Source: Syngnathus acus
Lineage: Eukaryota > Chordata > Actinopteri > Syngnathiformes > Syngnathidae
DNA length: 64,000 bases
Reading direction: 5' to 3'
Assembly (NCBI RefSeq): GCF_901709675.1
Contig: NC_051094.1
Location: 10,038,501 to 10,102,500 of the forward strand
The notes beneath the pieces were generated by a model. The model saw nothing but the letters and a program-made list of their open reading frames with translations, did no database searches and was not told the origin of the DNA. Made by a program: the position numbers and the translations under genes. This document shows positions 1-11,109 of the stretch, piece by piece. Position 1 is the stretch's first letter. Each line of letters opens with the position of its first letter.

Positions 1-888
1 ACGACCCCAGGCGCTGTAGAAAATGGATGGATATATTGAATATAATGGAATTACACAGTACAATCTAGAAAATAAGACAAAACATTTAAAAGGTTATATA
101 TGTTACCCCAAAAATCTACAAGTGAATTTCAATGAGGGCTGGCGTCAATGATCTTACTATGAAAAGGGCTCCAGCCACTTTTAACAACACACTCATGATT
201 TTGGTCAGTGGGAGGAAGTCGTAAGAAAAATATGCATGCATGGGAACAGTCACACTGTACAATGCAAACCTCTTGACCACCATGCTGCAGAAAGAATTAT
301 GGTGAGAGGTGTTTGTGTGGTTCTAGAACTTTTGGAATGACAAATGAGAGACCGGAGATTGCAATGTTGATTTTCATGCAATCAGATACTTCCATAAACT
401 GAAATGTAGCTATTTATGATTAAGGACTTGCCTAAACAATGTATGTTTTCATTTTCCAGTGACTTCTTTTTAATTGGATGATCCAGAGAGCGATATTTAT
501 TTTTCCTTCGTCTCTTTGAAACTCTGCCGTTGTAATTAACGTGGCCGTTGGCTCGCACCCGGCTCTCAATGTGCAAAATGTAGCCGAACTCGTTGAAAGA
601 AATGCGGTGATCTCACTGCACATTAAATCCCTTTACAATAGCTCTTTGTTAGTTTCCGAAAATAAATCATTTGTATGTTCGCCATTATTTCTTTCAAAGG
701 TTGTTGGAGAGTTAGATACTGTGGTGTCCAAAGACTTTACTCAAATGAAAGCACTAAATGCGATTGTTTTACCTGCAATTATGTATTATTTGAAGGATTA
801 TGTGAACGTGTTTAATCAAATTGTAAAAAGGAAGCACGCAGACCTATGTTATTGTAACAGCAGATGAATGCACCATTGTCATGCATAT

Positions 889-912
889 CACACACACACA
901 CACACACACACA

Positions 913-945
<33 letters not shown>

Positions 946-976
946 ACACACACACACACACACAGACGCACACACA
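889..976. repeat. CA dinucleotide microsatellite
   Basis: An almost uninterrupted CA tract of about 88 bases, with occasional CAGA or CCCA interruptions. Open frames through it on both strands encode only His/Thr or Val/Cys repeats and are not genes. Confidence 0.97.
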
Positions 977-3900
977 ATATAGCCGCAGGCATTCCCAATA
1001 TAGACCGCCATTATGTCCGTGCGTCTGTATCCATGTGTTTGCAGAGCCAGAACGGGAAATTCGGGGGCCGCTGTGGTCAAACACAGGGAGAGGGAAGTTA
1101 GCACTGGCAAGGAAACGTCAAAGTCAGGCATATTTGGAGTAAGATAAGAAGAGCCTGGGGCGAAAGGAAAAACTAAAACAACACCGAGCCACTTGAGACG
1201 ACTACAACACATCTTTGTGTCCTTGCCAAGGCTTGGAAACATTGCGGCGTTTTAATCAACATGTATGGCCGAGTAATGAAGATATGGCCCAGCACAGTAG
1301 GTGTGCATCAATGAGGGGAGGGGTGGAGGGGTCACATTACCTTGACCTCCAGGGGTATTATAAAATCCCACCCTTGTGTGGCATTGGCAGGTGCTCTAAT
1401 AGGCCGTAAGCTCCGAGTATCCAATGTCAGGCCTTTGTTTGCTTTTTTGATTTATTGCTGACCGCTGCCCCAGCTCACATGTGCGGAGGCGTGCCCCCTC
1501 CTCTCAACACCTTTTCCCCCCACATAAATAAACTGCAGCGCTGCAGGAATGCCTCAGCCCGCGCCGCTCCTCCCGCTATTGGGATCCTCCCCGCTGATAA
1601 GACGACTGCTCGAGACATCTCATTGACGTGCTCGTACTCCCCGTCTGGACACACGCTCGCACGCTCTGACACATCTGCGAGCTCCGTGTTTGGCCGCAAG
1701 CTGGAGTTTAACAACGGGCCTCATAAGAAAAAACGACAACCAAAGGGTTCAAATTGATACTAATGTAGCCGATCAAACATTCCGTCAGGTGAGTTGGTTT
1801 GAGTGAACAGAAGCCAACAGATGTAAGCAATAACACGCACATGCTGCTTGGATGTTGGATGCGTGGCAACGCTAATAGAAAAGCGTGCAATAGTGGAAGA
1901 GGAACATCTAAGGTTAGTTCAAATATTGTTTTTAAAGTCAGACGAAAATTCCGAGTTCTGCTGTCTTCATGCCAGTTCTCAGGATATTTTCTCTGGATGG
2001 GAGTTTTTTTTCATTTGACAATTTTGCATGTTTTTTTATACATAGTCCAACAATAAGAGGAACCAAATGTACACTAGAGAGTCAGCGGTGTCTTCTTTTT
2101 ATTGCGAAGAGATTCAATTGCACATAACCAAATCCTCTCGCCCCCTTTGTGTTATTTGCCAAAACAGAGAATACAAATGATTCAAAGAGGAGAACATGTG
2201 ATTGGCAAGAGACCCAAATAAGGAACATATCGCTGAAATGGCACATGCACCTCTGTGGTTGCTCAGTACAATACGGCTTTATATTTAGTCCAAAAATAAC
2301 AAAAGAAGAACAGAATGTACTATGAGTCAGACAGTCGGCTGCATTTAGTTTTTACTTTCACATCAAATAATTCTCCTTCTCCACATTTTGTGGTTTTTGA
2401 AGCTTTACCATTAAAAACGTTGACACTTGTGTGAATGCCAAGAATGCTGAAACATTGCTAAACCACCTGTTCAGTTATTCGGGGTTTTATAATGCCGTCC
2501 TGAGGAATTTTTATGGAATATGGAAATAGTTATGGAATGTCATTTTAAGCTTTAAGTTAAATTCAACTATACTCAACAGTGACGTAGTTTGAAGACACAT
2601 CTTTCTAAAAAAGTGTTTTTGGAAATGCTACTTCTGTATTCTTTGTGCTGAATCGAGAGTGAGACGATTGTTGATTTATCGTAGCAAAAGGCAGGACGTA
2701 GCAGAAACAGCCCCTTGAGCCGAGACAGAAGTGACCAAGAGCTGCAATTCTAGTGTGCACGACAAGAGGACATGTGCAACAGGGACTCTCAGTGTCTCAC
2801 TGGAGAGCCAACAACATTGCCACTCTTGTGCTTAACAGCGCCCTTACACTGCAGCTGTTCTGGGTGAGGGGGCATCAACCAAGGACGACCATGTTGACCT
2901 CACAGCATGCCTGTCCTCTAATTTGGGTCAACACCCACCGGGCCGACACCAACAGTCGGAACGATGATGACAGAAGGACGACAAGCACGCGCAACAAGGC
3001 GCAAGGTGACTTCCTGTACTCCATATTAGGGTTTGAGGCACACCACACTCTTCCTGCATGCATGCATATATATATATATATATACACTATATATGTACAT
3101 ACTGCATATATGAGATATGTTATACAATTAACTACTTTGTATAAGTGGAAAAGGATTAAGAGGAAAAAGGTCAGATGGTGTTTACTTTTGAGGCTCAACT
3201 GTAAAAGGAACTGATGTGTGTTTCATTTCAGAATGCATACATTGTGTGTCCATCTTGAATTTCTTTCTTTCACCCCCTACTTCACGCATAAAGTCTAATA
3301 ATAACAAAGTCCTGGAGAAAAGATGAGGAGCCCTCTTTCTCGCTGTTTGTCAGGGGCTGCAGGGATTTGGAGTCTCCAGAGGCACATCCCTCTGAACCCC
3401 CAGCCAAACTTCTCTCCTTCCTCCTCTGCTCTCACTCTTTTTCTCCACCTCATGTTGCACTTTCTCCACTTCTTGCTTGCATGTGCACCGTCCATCATTT
3501 GTCCTCAGTCCGTCCTGAGCAAATACACTTTTCACTCGGCTTATCTAACTCCGTCTCTCCTCCTCCCCCAGAGAAGCAGCTTCTCTGCAGCCGTGCATAA
3601 TTAGGCCTAAACACAAGCCTGCACAGGCTCACATCTGGAAGGAGTTTGGACATGGCAGTTTCCTACCAAGACGCCTAAATATTTAGGTTCAGAGTTACTG
3701 CATGTGGATGAGCCTGTGATAAAGGGGTGGGAAAGGGAGCGAATCGGCGAGCTGCAGATAAAGAAAAAGAGAGAAAGTGCGGCAGATGATTGGAGCGCAT
3801 GGCTGTCACTTGTGTAATGCATCATTAAAGCACTGATAAGAGTTTATGGGAAGAAGGGAGGATGTATTTTAACATGTTCATCTACTTAAAATGGCAGAGA

Positions 3901-4058
3901 CAAGGTGAAGCCAAAAGAAGGAGGTGAAAATACTGCGGTGACCGGTTGCTCCTTTTTACAGCTGGCAAGGAAAATAAACAGCCAACAAATCGTTTTGATA
4001 AACAAATCCACATTGGGATTTCCCAGGAGGGTGAGGGGCCTCGGCTGGAATGTTCGCA

Positions 4059-4097
4059 GGGGCCAGCTGTTGCGCGTTACACGTAGAAGCTGGCCCC
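4059..4097. repeat. GC-rich inverted repeat (10-bp arms)
   Basis: The arms GGGGCCAGCT (4059-4068) and AGCTGGCCCC (4088-4097) are perfect reverse complements separated by 19 bases. They sit in a locally GC-rich patch inside the adgra2-like intron. There is no downstream T-run and no RNA gene signature; function unknown. Confidence 0.6.
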
Positions 4098-4379
4098 GGA
4101 AGCCTCCGGACCTGCCGAGTCCTCCGGCCCAGCGCCTTCTCGGCTCGAAGGAGATCCCCAGGAGAGACGAGGACCGATGCGGGGAGAGAGCGACCCACCA
4201 CACCTGGAATACTCGCCACATTACTCCGAGCAGATCCAGGAATGTTGGTGAATAACACAAATATGGTCGCAGCATCTCACATTCCACATCTGGACCAAAT
4301 GTCATGAAAGCTCATCAGAGCATGGCCACCACACAAACTCACTGAATTTGCAGCACTTTTCAGGATTACCTTTTTTACC

Positions 4380-4490
4380 TCATACACACTACTGAAATGC
4401 TCTCATACGCACTACTGAGCAGAAAAATATCAGAAGTGTATGAAAGCATTTCAACAGTATATACGAGAACATTTCACGAGTGTGTATGAG
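4380..4490. repeat. palindromic tandem-repeat element (MITE-like)
   Basis: The left half carries tandem copies of a unit like CTCATACACACTACTGAAATG. The right half (about 4430-4490) carries the same units in inverted orientation, with reverse complements such as CTCATACACACTCGTGAAATG. The whole could fold into one long imperfect hairpin. This is typical of small non-autonomous elements in fish introns; I cannot name the family. Confidence 0.6.
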
Positions 4491-6128
4491 CGCATAGCAT
4501 AGGTAACGTGCCGTGTCCATATAAGAGACGTCTATCAAATCTTCCAATAAATGGCTTTTTGTCCACCGCTTTGGTATTTTTACCAAACAAGCCAACCATA
4601 ATGAGTAGGTGTGGCCTTGGAAATTATCTTCAATCACCTCAACCACTGCTATTTTTCCTCCCTCCTGTTTGCAGCAATGTGTTTACCAGATGTATAATCC
4701 CGACTTTATTAAGCCAGAAACATACGGCTCTATAAATGGACCACTGGCTGACTTGAGCTCTCCCGGGGCACAAATCCACTTACTTTACCTCATGCGTTCA
4801 CTTCACTGGAGCCCTGACTGTGCATCGACTCTACACACACTGTGGGAACGAATAAAGTCCGAGAGCAGCTGTGAAGAAAGCGTTACAACTAATTTCTATG
4901 GCGTGTACACCAACACCGCCCAAATATGTGTCACCGATAGATTATGAGGCCATTCGTCACCTAAGATTGTATGTTTTGGCACAGCTCGCCATTCTTTCAA
5001 CTTAAGTCCAAATAGACCACACAAACGAGTGCATCCCAGTATGAACATATCCGACAAAACTGGAGCTAAATTATCATGATGTCACGCCGCTCTCGCAGGC
5101 TACACGTTTTTTCTTTTCTCGGCACAAGGTAATTGGGAGCCATATTTAATGGAAGCAGTCAGAGTGAAATGTGTTTGTGTTTATTCTAATGGAAGGGGAG
5201 GACCGTTTAAAGCGACAGGCTTGTGTCGAAGAGGTAGGGTCACATGATGGTGTGATGTTATGATGTTGATGATGCCTTGCGCACAGTTGGTTTAAATTAA
5301 GCCCAAAGTAGTTCAAGATGCCCACTTTGGATCATCATGTATTATAATTGTAGCAAGTCCGCATTACAAATTCGGTTCAATGGGTCACAGTCACGTATGA
5401 AGGCCACATGCGGAATAGTAGGTATAAGAATTGTATAAAATAAAAAAATAAAAAAATAAACTCTTCCTTTGGGAAGATAATTAATTCTCAGTTTGACAAA
5501 GAGGAAGTCATGACAACGTGGTTATTGTTTTGGTTGACTCAATGTAGTCGCATGCCAGAGAAGGTGTAAATTAAATGTGGTCATCATCACACGTAGTATG
5601 AATTTTTTGTGTTTTGTGATACTGAAAGTCTTATAATGCAATAAGGGGTCTTTCAAATACCCCCACAAATTGTGGTCCCTATGAGGTGTGCAAAAGATTA
5701 GTGCATTACCTCAAAAAGCAGCAACAAGACACTACAGTAAAACTTATCTGTCTCTGATGGTGTCAGGCATCAGTCAATCAATTCATCAACTACTAAATGG
5801 TAAGATTAAGTCACAAAGACATGTAAATATAGGTGCAAAAGTAGGTATTGGGACGTTAGTTCTTTAACGTTGAGTGTACTGGTTTCTCAACTAGAAATTA
5901 ATAATGATGGAATGGTGGATAGCTTGGTGAATGATAATCAATTTCTTCAATTGGGATGTCAAAAATCAAATACATTAAAACTAAAGAAAATGCATCTGTT
6001 GATGACGTGCAAATTCGTGCAAAAAAAAAAAAAAACTATAGTGTACCCAGTTTTGCACCCCACTTTAATGAAGTCTGAACAGTATTGTTTTAATTTAAAT
6101 TGTGTTGTGCTGCAGGTTTTTAACTCAC

Positions 6129-6376
6129 AAAGTGACGGTTCTGTTGGGCAGTAGGTTGGCATCGGGTGGTTCGGACAGGTCCTCCTTGCCGCAGCTGACC
6201 CTTTTTCCAAGGGGTTGGGCTCCGTGCGTCTTGGAGCGCTCCTCCGAGCAGCTGCAGCCGAGCAGGCCGCGGCAGGCCCGGGACGGCCGCGGCCCGGGGG
6301 CGGCCAGCAGGAGCAGCAGCATCAGTACCACTAAACGACCCGGCAGCACAGGGATGCCAAAGCCGGGCGCGCTCAT
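6129..6376 (-). CDS. adgra2: adhesion GPCR A2 (GPR124-like), first coding exon
   Basis: This exon encodes 82 residues plus two bases of the next codon. A start Met is followed by a hydrophobic signal peptide (about residues 15-28, VVLMLLLLLAAPG). Then comes a Cys-containing cap of the kind that precedes leucine-rich repeats. It ends in SEPPDANLLPNRTVTL, which matches the end of the GPR124/GPR125 N-terminal cap (EPPxxxLLPNxTVxL). The exon stops at a GTGAGT donor after the first two bases of a Leu codon. In the family, ADGRA2 is an endothelial receptor that acts with RECK in Wnt7 signalling; LRRs, Ig, hormone-receptor, GAIN and seven-helix regions would lie in later exons off the left edge. ADGRA3 is the alternative; I prefer ADGRA2 because of the KEDLSEPP stretch and the neighbouring 8p-type genes. 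Confidence 0.7.
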
Positions 6377-6420
6377 TGTCCTTAGCCTGGATCTCAGCTC
6401 AGCCTCAGGTCAACCCATAT
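6160..6420. promoter_or_regulatory. CpG-rich island over the adgra2 first exon
   Basis: The sequence is markedly GC- and CpG-rich (CCGCGG, CGGCCGCGG and GCGCGC clusters between about 6230 and 6375) against an AT-rich background. It coincides with the signal-peptide exon, as is usual for a vertebrate CpG-island promoter. The transcription start probably lies just right of 6376 on the minus strand; no clear TATA box was picked out. Confidence 0.45.
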
Positions 6421-9400
6421 CTCCGGCATGAAGCCTCCAGACTAGGGTCGACAGCAAAGTTATTCTCGATCCCAATATGGCAAACGTGGGGACAGTTTTC
6501 TGTACAACACACAAGCTGCGGTATTGGTTTTAAATCATTAAAACACTGGTCCCGTTATTAGTGTTCCGTTATGTCATGGCAGGGCGCTCCGCTCCTTTTG
6601 CTCCAATTTCTTTTCCTTTGGGGGGTGATTTTAAATCCAACGGAAAATGCAAACTATTGCTTTCTACTCACTTTGAGTCTCCCATCTCTGGCGATGACTC
6701 TTCTGAGTGTGCAGATGAAAGTAGTCCTTTCCCGAACTTAATCCAGCGGTTGATGAAAGTCACGACTCGGCACTCAAAGTCACACTGACATCTGCATGAA
6801 CGAGTGCACCGGGGCAGAGGAAAGTTTTCCAAAACTTTTTGCAAGTTGCTCCGTCTCTTTTCACTTTTTCCCCCTTTCCTGTCCTCTGCAGAAATTTCAA
6901 CGAAGAAAGCTGAGAGAGTTGGAAGGGAGCCGGTGTTGATTGCTCAAGTGTCAAATCCTAATCTCGGACTTCTTTTCAGCCGTTTGCCACACTCACTTGG
7001 TGCGCCCCAAAGTGGTCTCCCAGGTCCTAGCGCTTCCCAATCTGGAAAACACGCAATTTGTACCGATACATTTTGACTAAAGTCGAATATACAATCTATT
7101 CATTAGTCGAAACTTGTAAAAAGCAATACAAGTGATGATTTTTACTTTGACTTAATTCGTAAATAAATAAATAAATAAATAAATAAACATATTCAGAATC
7201 AGTACTCTAATAACATGCCAAAACGTAAAATAGCTGTAACAAGTTCTGCTCTGGCCAACCACTCAGAAAATGCCTACGTCATTGAGGAACAGTTTTCATG
7301 CCCTATGAGGATAAATTTGAATTTGATTGCGAACCCTAGATTACAGTAGATTGATTTATAGGATGCGCATGGATGCCGCAATCTGATTGGACAGGGGGGA
7401 AGAATCCAACGTCAAAATACACATGAAGTTAAGCAAATATACATTGGGGGACTGAATTAATACCATCTCATATCTCATACCGGTGCTTCTGAAAGTGTTT
7501 AGGTCAGGGAAGGCCTTGCTGGTCCTGACATCCCACCAGTGATTAAAGTTAATAATTTTTATATAGTTTTTGTTGCAGGATGACTTAAGAAGGAAAGTGG
7601 TTATTCACTGACTCACATTGGGATCCTTGGTAATGATTGAAACCAATGATGGTGATGATAATGTCAGTGATGGCAAAGAAGTTATTTGTTGTAACCTGAT
7701 TAGAATGAGATAAATGACTCAATTTTCTATAATGCCTTGCTGCTATTCTACAGGCACATTTCCCCCATATGATGACATTGAAAAGGATGGCACCCGTATT
7801 TAGGATTTTATAGACCGGAAATAATCATCTTCCTCTCCATATTAAGTGGCTCACTAGAGCTTAACGTTGCTTAATGAGGACAATGGTTATGTCCATATAC
7901 TCAAAAATATTTGAATAATTATTATATTATATTTTCTGAGATTTATGTGAGTATGAGTAGAGATGTGCATGTAAATTATGGTGACAATTGCTTCTTGCCT
8001 CTTCGGTCATATGCCCAAGACCACATTCTGAAAATTCCATCTTTCGCTTGCTAGCAAACTGCCCGTGCAAATGAAGTGCGATTGAAGGCTATCAGCGGCT
8101 GCAGTTCATTTGTTGTGAATTCAAGTGTTCTATAATAATGACTGTGATAGCCTACACAGGAGTCTATGAGATTGGAGAGCATTTTGGCTCCTATATGTTA
8201 AAAGTAAAGGCACCACACTCGTGCAAGCTCTAGCCCAGCGGTACAATGGAAGCCTGTGTTCTGACCCGCACAGGTTTGTTATTTCTGTATGCGATATTGT
8301 AGCAAGAGATGGGCGCCTGCTTGCAAATGAAACAGAGGGCTGTTTATCCAAGCTGTGAAAAAAAGGCTTCCAGTGCAACACCAGTCCAGAAGGCCCAAAT
8401 CTCTCTCATCTGAAAGAACCCAGTTTCCATTGAAACTACACATTACATCAAAATTGTACTTAATGGCATCCAGGCAAAGTTTAATGCCGTTCCTCTATGC
8501 ACCCCATAGACAGCCCCCCCCCCCGCCTCTTTTTTTCTTTTACGGCCAAGCAAGCAATCTTTCTCTTTCCCAGTTCCACATCTGGACCTGATTCCAGGTG
8601 CAGCGTCGAGAATGTGGAACACGTCAAATAGAAGAGGTTGAACTGTAACTGCTTGGTGCCCAGAGCTGAGATAATGTTGGGGAGATGGAGTGGAAGTTAC
8701 GCAACATTTGGGAAATGGGAGAGACAATCTAAGCAAGGACACGCGAGACAACAGATGACGTGAACGAACGCATGGGGACGGGGGGGGTCTCATTGACTCC
8801 CCCTTTGAACAGAAATAGCAACAATAAAACATTTGCAGTGTGGTTCGATTGCGACTGCTGGGATTTATAAAAGAACAGCATCAGGCCTCCTGCGTCGCAG
8901 ACCTCAACCACGCTGGCCCTTGAGAAACACATGACATCCAGTGGCGTAATTTGCCACAACACACACGCACACAGGCGTCCCTTTATGAGCTACTCATGCA
9001 ACAGTTCCTGGTGAGATGCTTTTAATTTGGCATTCAGAAAAAAAGTCAATGGCTTCCACAATTCATGGGATTATCAAATGAGATTTATGAGTGGTAGGGT
9101 AGAGGATGTTGCGAAACAATGGAACTGCTACGAGGGTGTGTTTGTGTGCGTAAGTGGGGAGAAAAGTCTGGCATATTGTTTTTCTACTTTTGTCCATCTA
9201 TCCATTGACTCCAGCTCTTGTTCTTGGGATCGCTGCCTATGAGAGTAAGGGTGAGGGTACAACCTGGACTCGCTGCCAGTTATTCATAGGGCACATATGG
9301 ACAGACCAGTCACAGAACACCCAAACTGCATACACGAAGGCCCAAGAGAACTTCGCCTGTGACGAAGTGTGCTACTTGTTCCAGTTTATCCAAATATATA

Positions 9401-10126
9401 ATCATGTATGTTTATTAAATAACCATAAATCATGTGTGCGTATGTGTACCACATACTTGAGTAACACGTTCCAAAACGATATTCAATAGTTTTAATGGTT
9501 TATGAGGTGCTGAAATGCTGCAAAGGGGTCTCATTTGTCACTCTACAAATTAACATTCATTTATTAGAGTACCATAAATAAAATTAATGAGTAGTGATAG
9601 TTATTTAAGTAGGAGCAGACCTGACAAAATTAACGTAATTATATGTTCAGGTTGAATCCCAAGGTCAAAAGTAATATGGGTAATGCATAGTATAGTGTGT
9701 GCGCGTGTGCACGTCACGTCAAATTCTCTCAACTGGGCAATGCTGACCTCTTGTGGTTGACTTGGTGTCACTGTAAATGCTGAAAAGCCTGGGCGGAAAC
9801 TTGGCAGGTTTATCATTTACCTAATGCATAGCAAGACTCGAGGCTGTTATAGCTCAGTTAACGGGACATTACTGTATTAAAATCAAACTTTCTCCTGTGT
9901 AAATTTTCTGAATCTTTGTTTCTTCCTCTTTTTGGTCATGGTGGTACTTACTGCGGATATGCAGACCGTGTGTAAACCCTGATCCACAATGTGATTTTCA
10001 AGAAGCAATATATGCCGCATTTCACAGTAAATTACTTAGCAAGCATGTTAAAAGGATGTGAGTATGTGTGTTGGAGCAAATTAAAATTGCACACGCACAG
10101 AACACAAGAAGCTTCAAGTTGTGCAA
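6421..10126. other. intergenic spacer between adgra2 5' end and pdlim2 3' end
   Basis: No supportable gene. It contains an AATA tetranucleotide run (7161-7187) and a C-run with CT-rich flank near 8515-8540. None of the open frames here (none much over 130 codons) shows a recognisable domain or a coherent splice structure. Confidence 0.5.
7161..7187. repeat. AATA tetranucleotide repeat
   Basis: About seven tandem AAAT units. No coding significance. Confidence 0.9.
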
Positions 10127-10132
10127 TTTATT
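10127..10132 (-). terminator. candidate pdlim2 polyadenylation signal
   Basis: An AATAAA hexamer on the minus strand about 785 bases past the pdlim2 stop codon. It would give a 3' UTR of ordinary length. It is a good candidate rather than a proven site. Confidence 0.4.
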
Positions 10133-10916
10133 AAGTGCCACATGCAGAGTACTGCTGTAACTGGGCAAATACAGTATCATTTATTTTGACACTCTATGTC
10201 TTGTGCATACATTATGCATTGAAAATTGTATGTATATATTATAGAATACAGTTCAATCACACAAACATCCAAAATCTTTGTATGTTGAAAAAACCCTCAT
10301 AAGCAACACAAGAGCAAAAGAAGTCAGCAAATACTGTACATGTTTTTGTTTTCTCCTACTAAATCCTGTTTACAAAGAGACGTAGAAAACGTTGCTGGTC
10401 TAGCAAAAAAAATATATATATTCAAAATCATTCAAATCTCTAATGGTCAACGTCACACTTTTTGTTCTCACCCTCTCGTTCACATACACACGCACACAGT
10501 GCAAGCACACACATTGCATACTGACTGCATGGGATGCAGTGTAGGTCGGATTTGGTCCCTTTGTATTAGCAAACTATTTGATCAATTATTATCCAGATCT
10601 TGAAGAGTAAAAAGAATCTTGGAAATGGTAAGGTTTTGGTTTGTTGGTAAAGTACAGTCACCTCAGTAATCGCGGACTCGTGGAAGGCGTATTATTAGAG
10701 CTGATAATTATCAGTGACTGTGAGCTATATCGAAAACCTCCCCAAATTGTCAGAAAAGCAAGTTAAGTAAGTGAAGGATTATACAGTATCGTCAAACACT
10801 GTTAAATGAAATGAGCAAAAAAAAATAATCTGCCATGTTGTTGATCCCTTCCCACGTGCCAATTGTCCGTAAGGGGGTTCGATGAGGCGGATGTCAGGCA
10901 GCCAGTGGGGTAAGAC

Positions 10917-11109
10917 TCAATGGCGAGGGGACAGGCTGGACCGCGGCGAGCTGGCCTGACCTTGATAACGCTCCTTGGCGTGCTTCTCACAGTACATCAC
11001 GTCGCCCACCCAGAAGTGACCCCTCATCCGGAGGTTCAGCCCGCAGTCTGTGCACGTGTAGCACTCGGGGTGGCGGAAGCGGTCGTCCACGATGCGCACG
11101 GCCTGTGTG
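10917..11109 (-). CDS. pdlim2: pdlim2 coding exon 9: most of the LIM domain and C-terminus
   Basis: The acceptor CTGCAG precedes 11109. The exon supplies the His and Cys ligands RHPECYTCTDC and the second-finger Cys-His at YCEKH. It ends in a short Ser/Arg/Pro tail with stop TGA at 10917-10919. The exon is clearly more GC-rich than its flanks. Confidence 0.93.

Larger units (their letters stand above)
1..6128 (-). other. intron 1 of the adgra2-like gene (partial, runs off the left edge)
   Basis: This stretch lies downstream, on the minus strand, of the GTGAGT donor that closes the first coding exon. I found no leucine-rich-repeat exon in it, so the second exon is probably beyond the left edge. 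It holds a CA microsatellite (889-976), a short AT run near 3067-3084, a GC-rich patch (about 4020-4240) with a hairpin, and a palindromic tandem element (4380-4490). Several moderately GC-rich blocks, for example 1310-1700 and 3600-3850, could be conserved noncoding elements, but this cannot be judged without alignment. The open frames here look like chance or repeat-derived frames. Confidence 0.55.

Noticed and set aside
864-1242. Overlapping open frames on both strands across the CA repeat
   Set aside because: They exist only because the CA/TG microsatellite lacks stop codons; the peptides are His/Thr or Val/Cys repeats.
3886-4307. Overlapping 85-139-codon frames on both strands in the GC-rich patch of the adgra2 intron
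   Set aside because: No domain, no splice logic, and several frames are open at once because GC-rich DNA has few stops.
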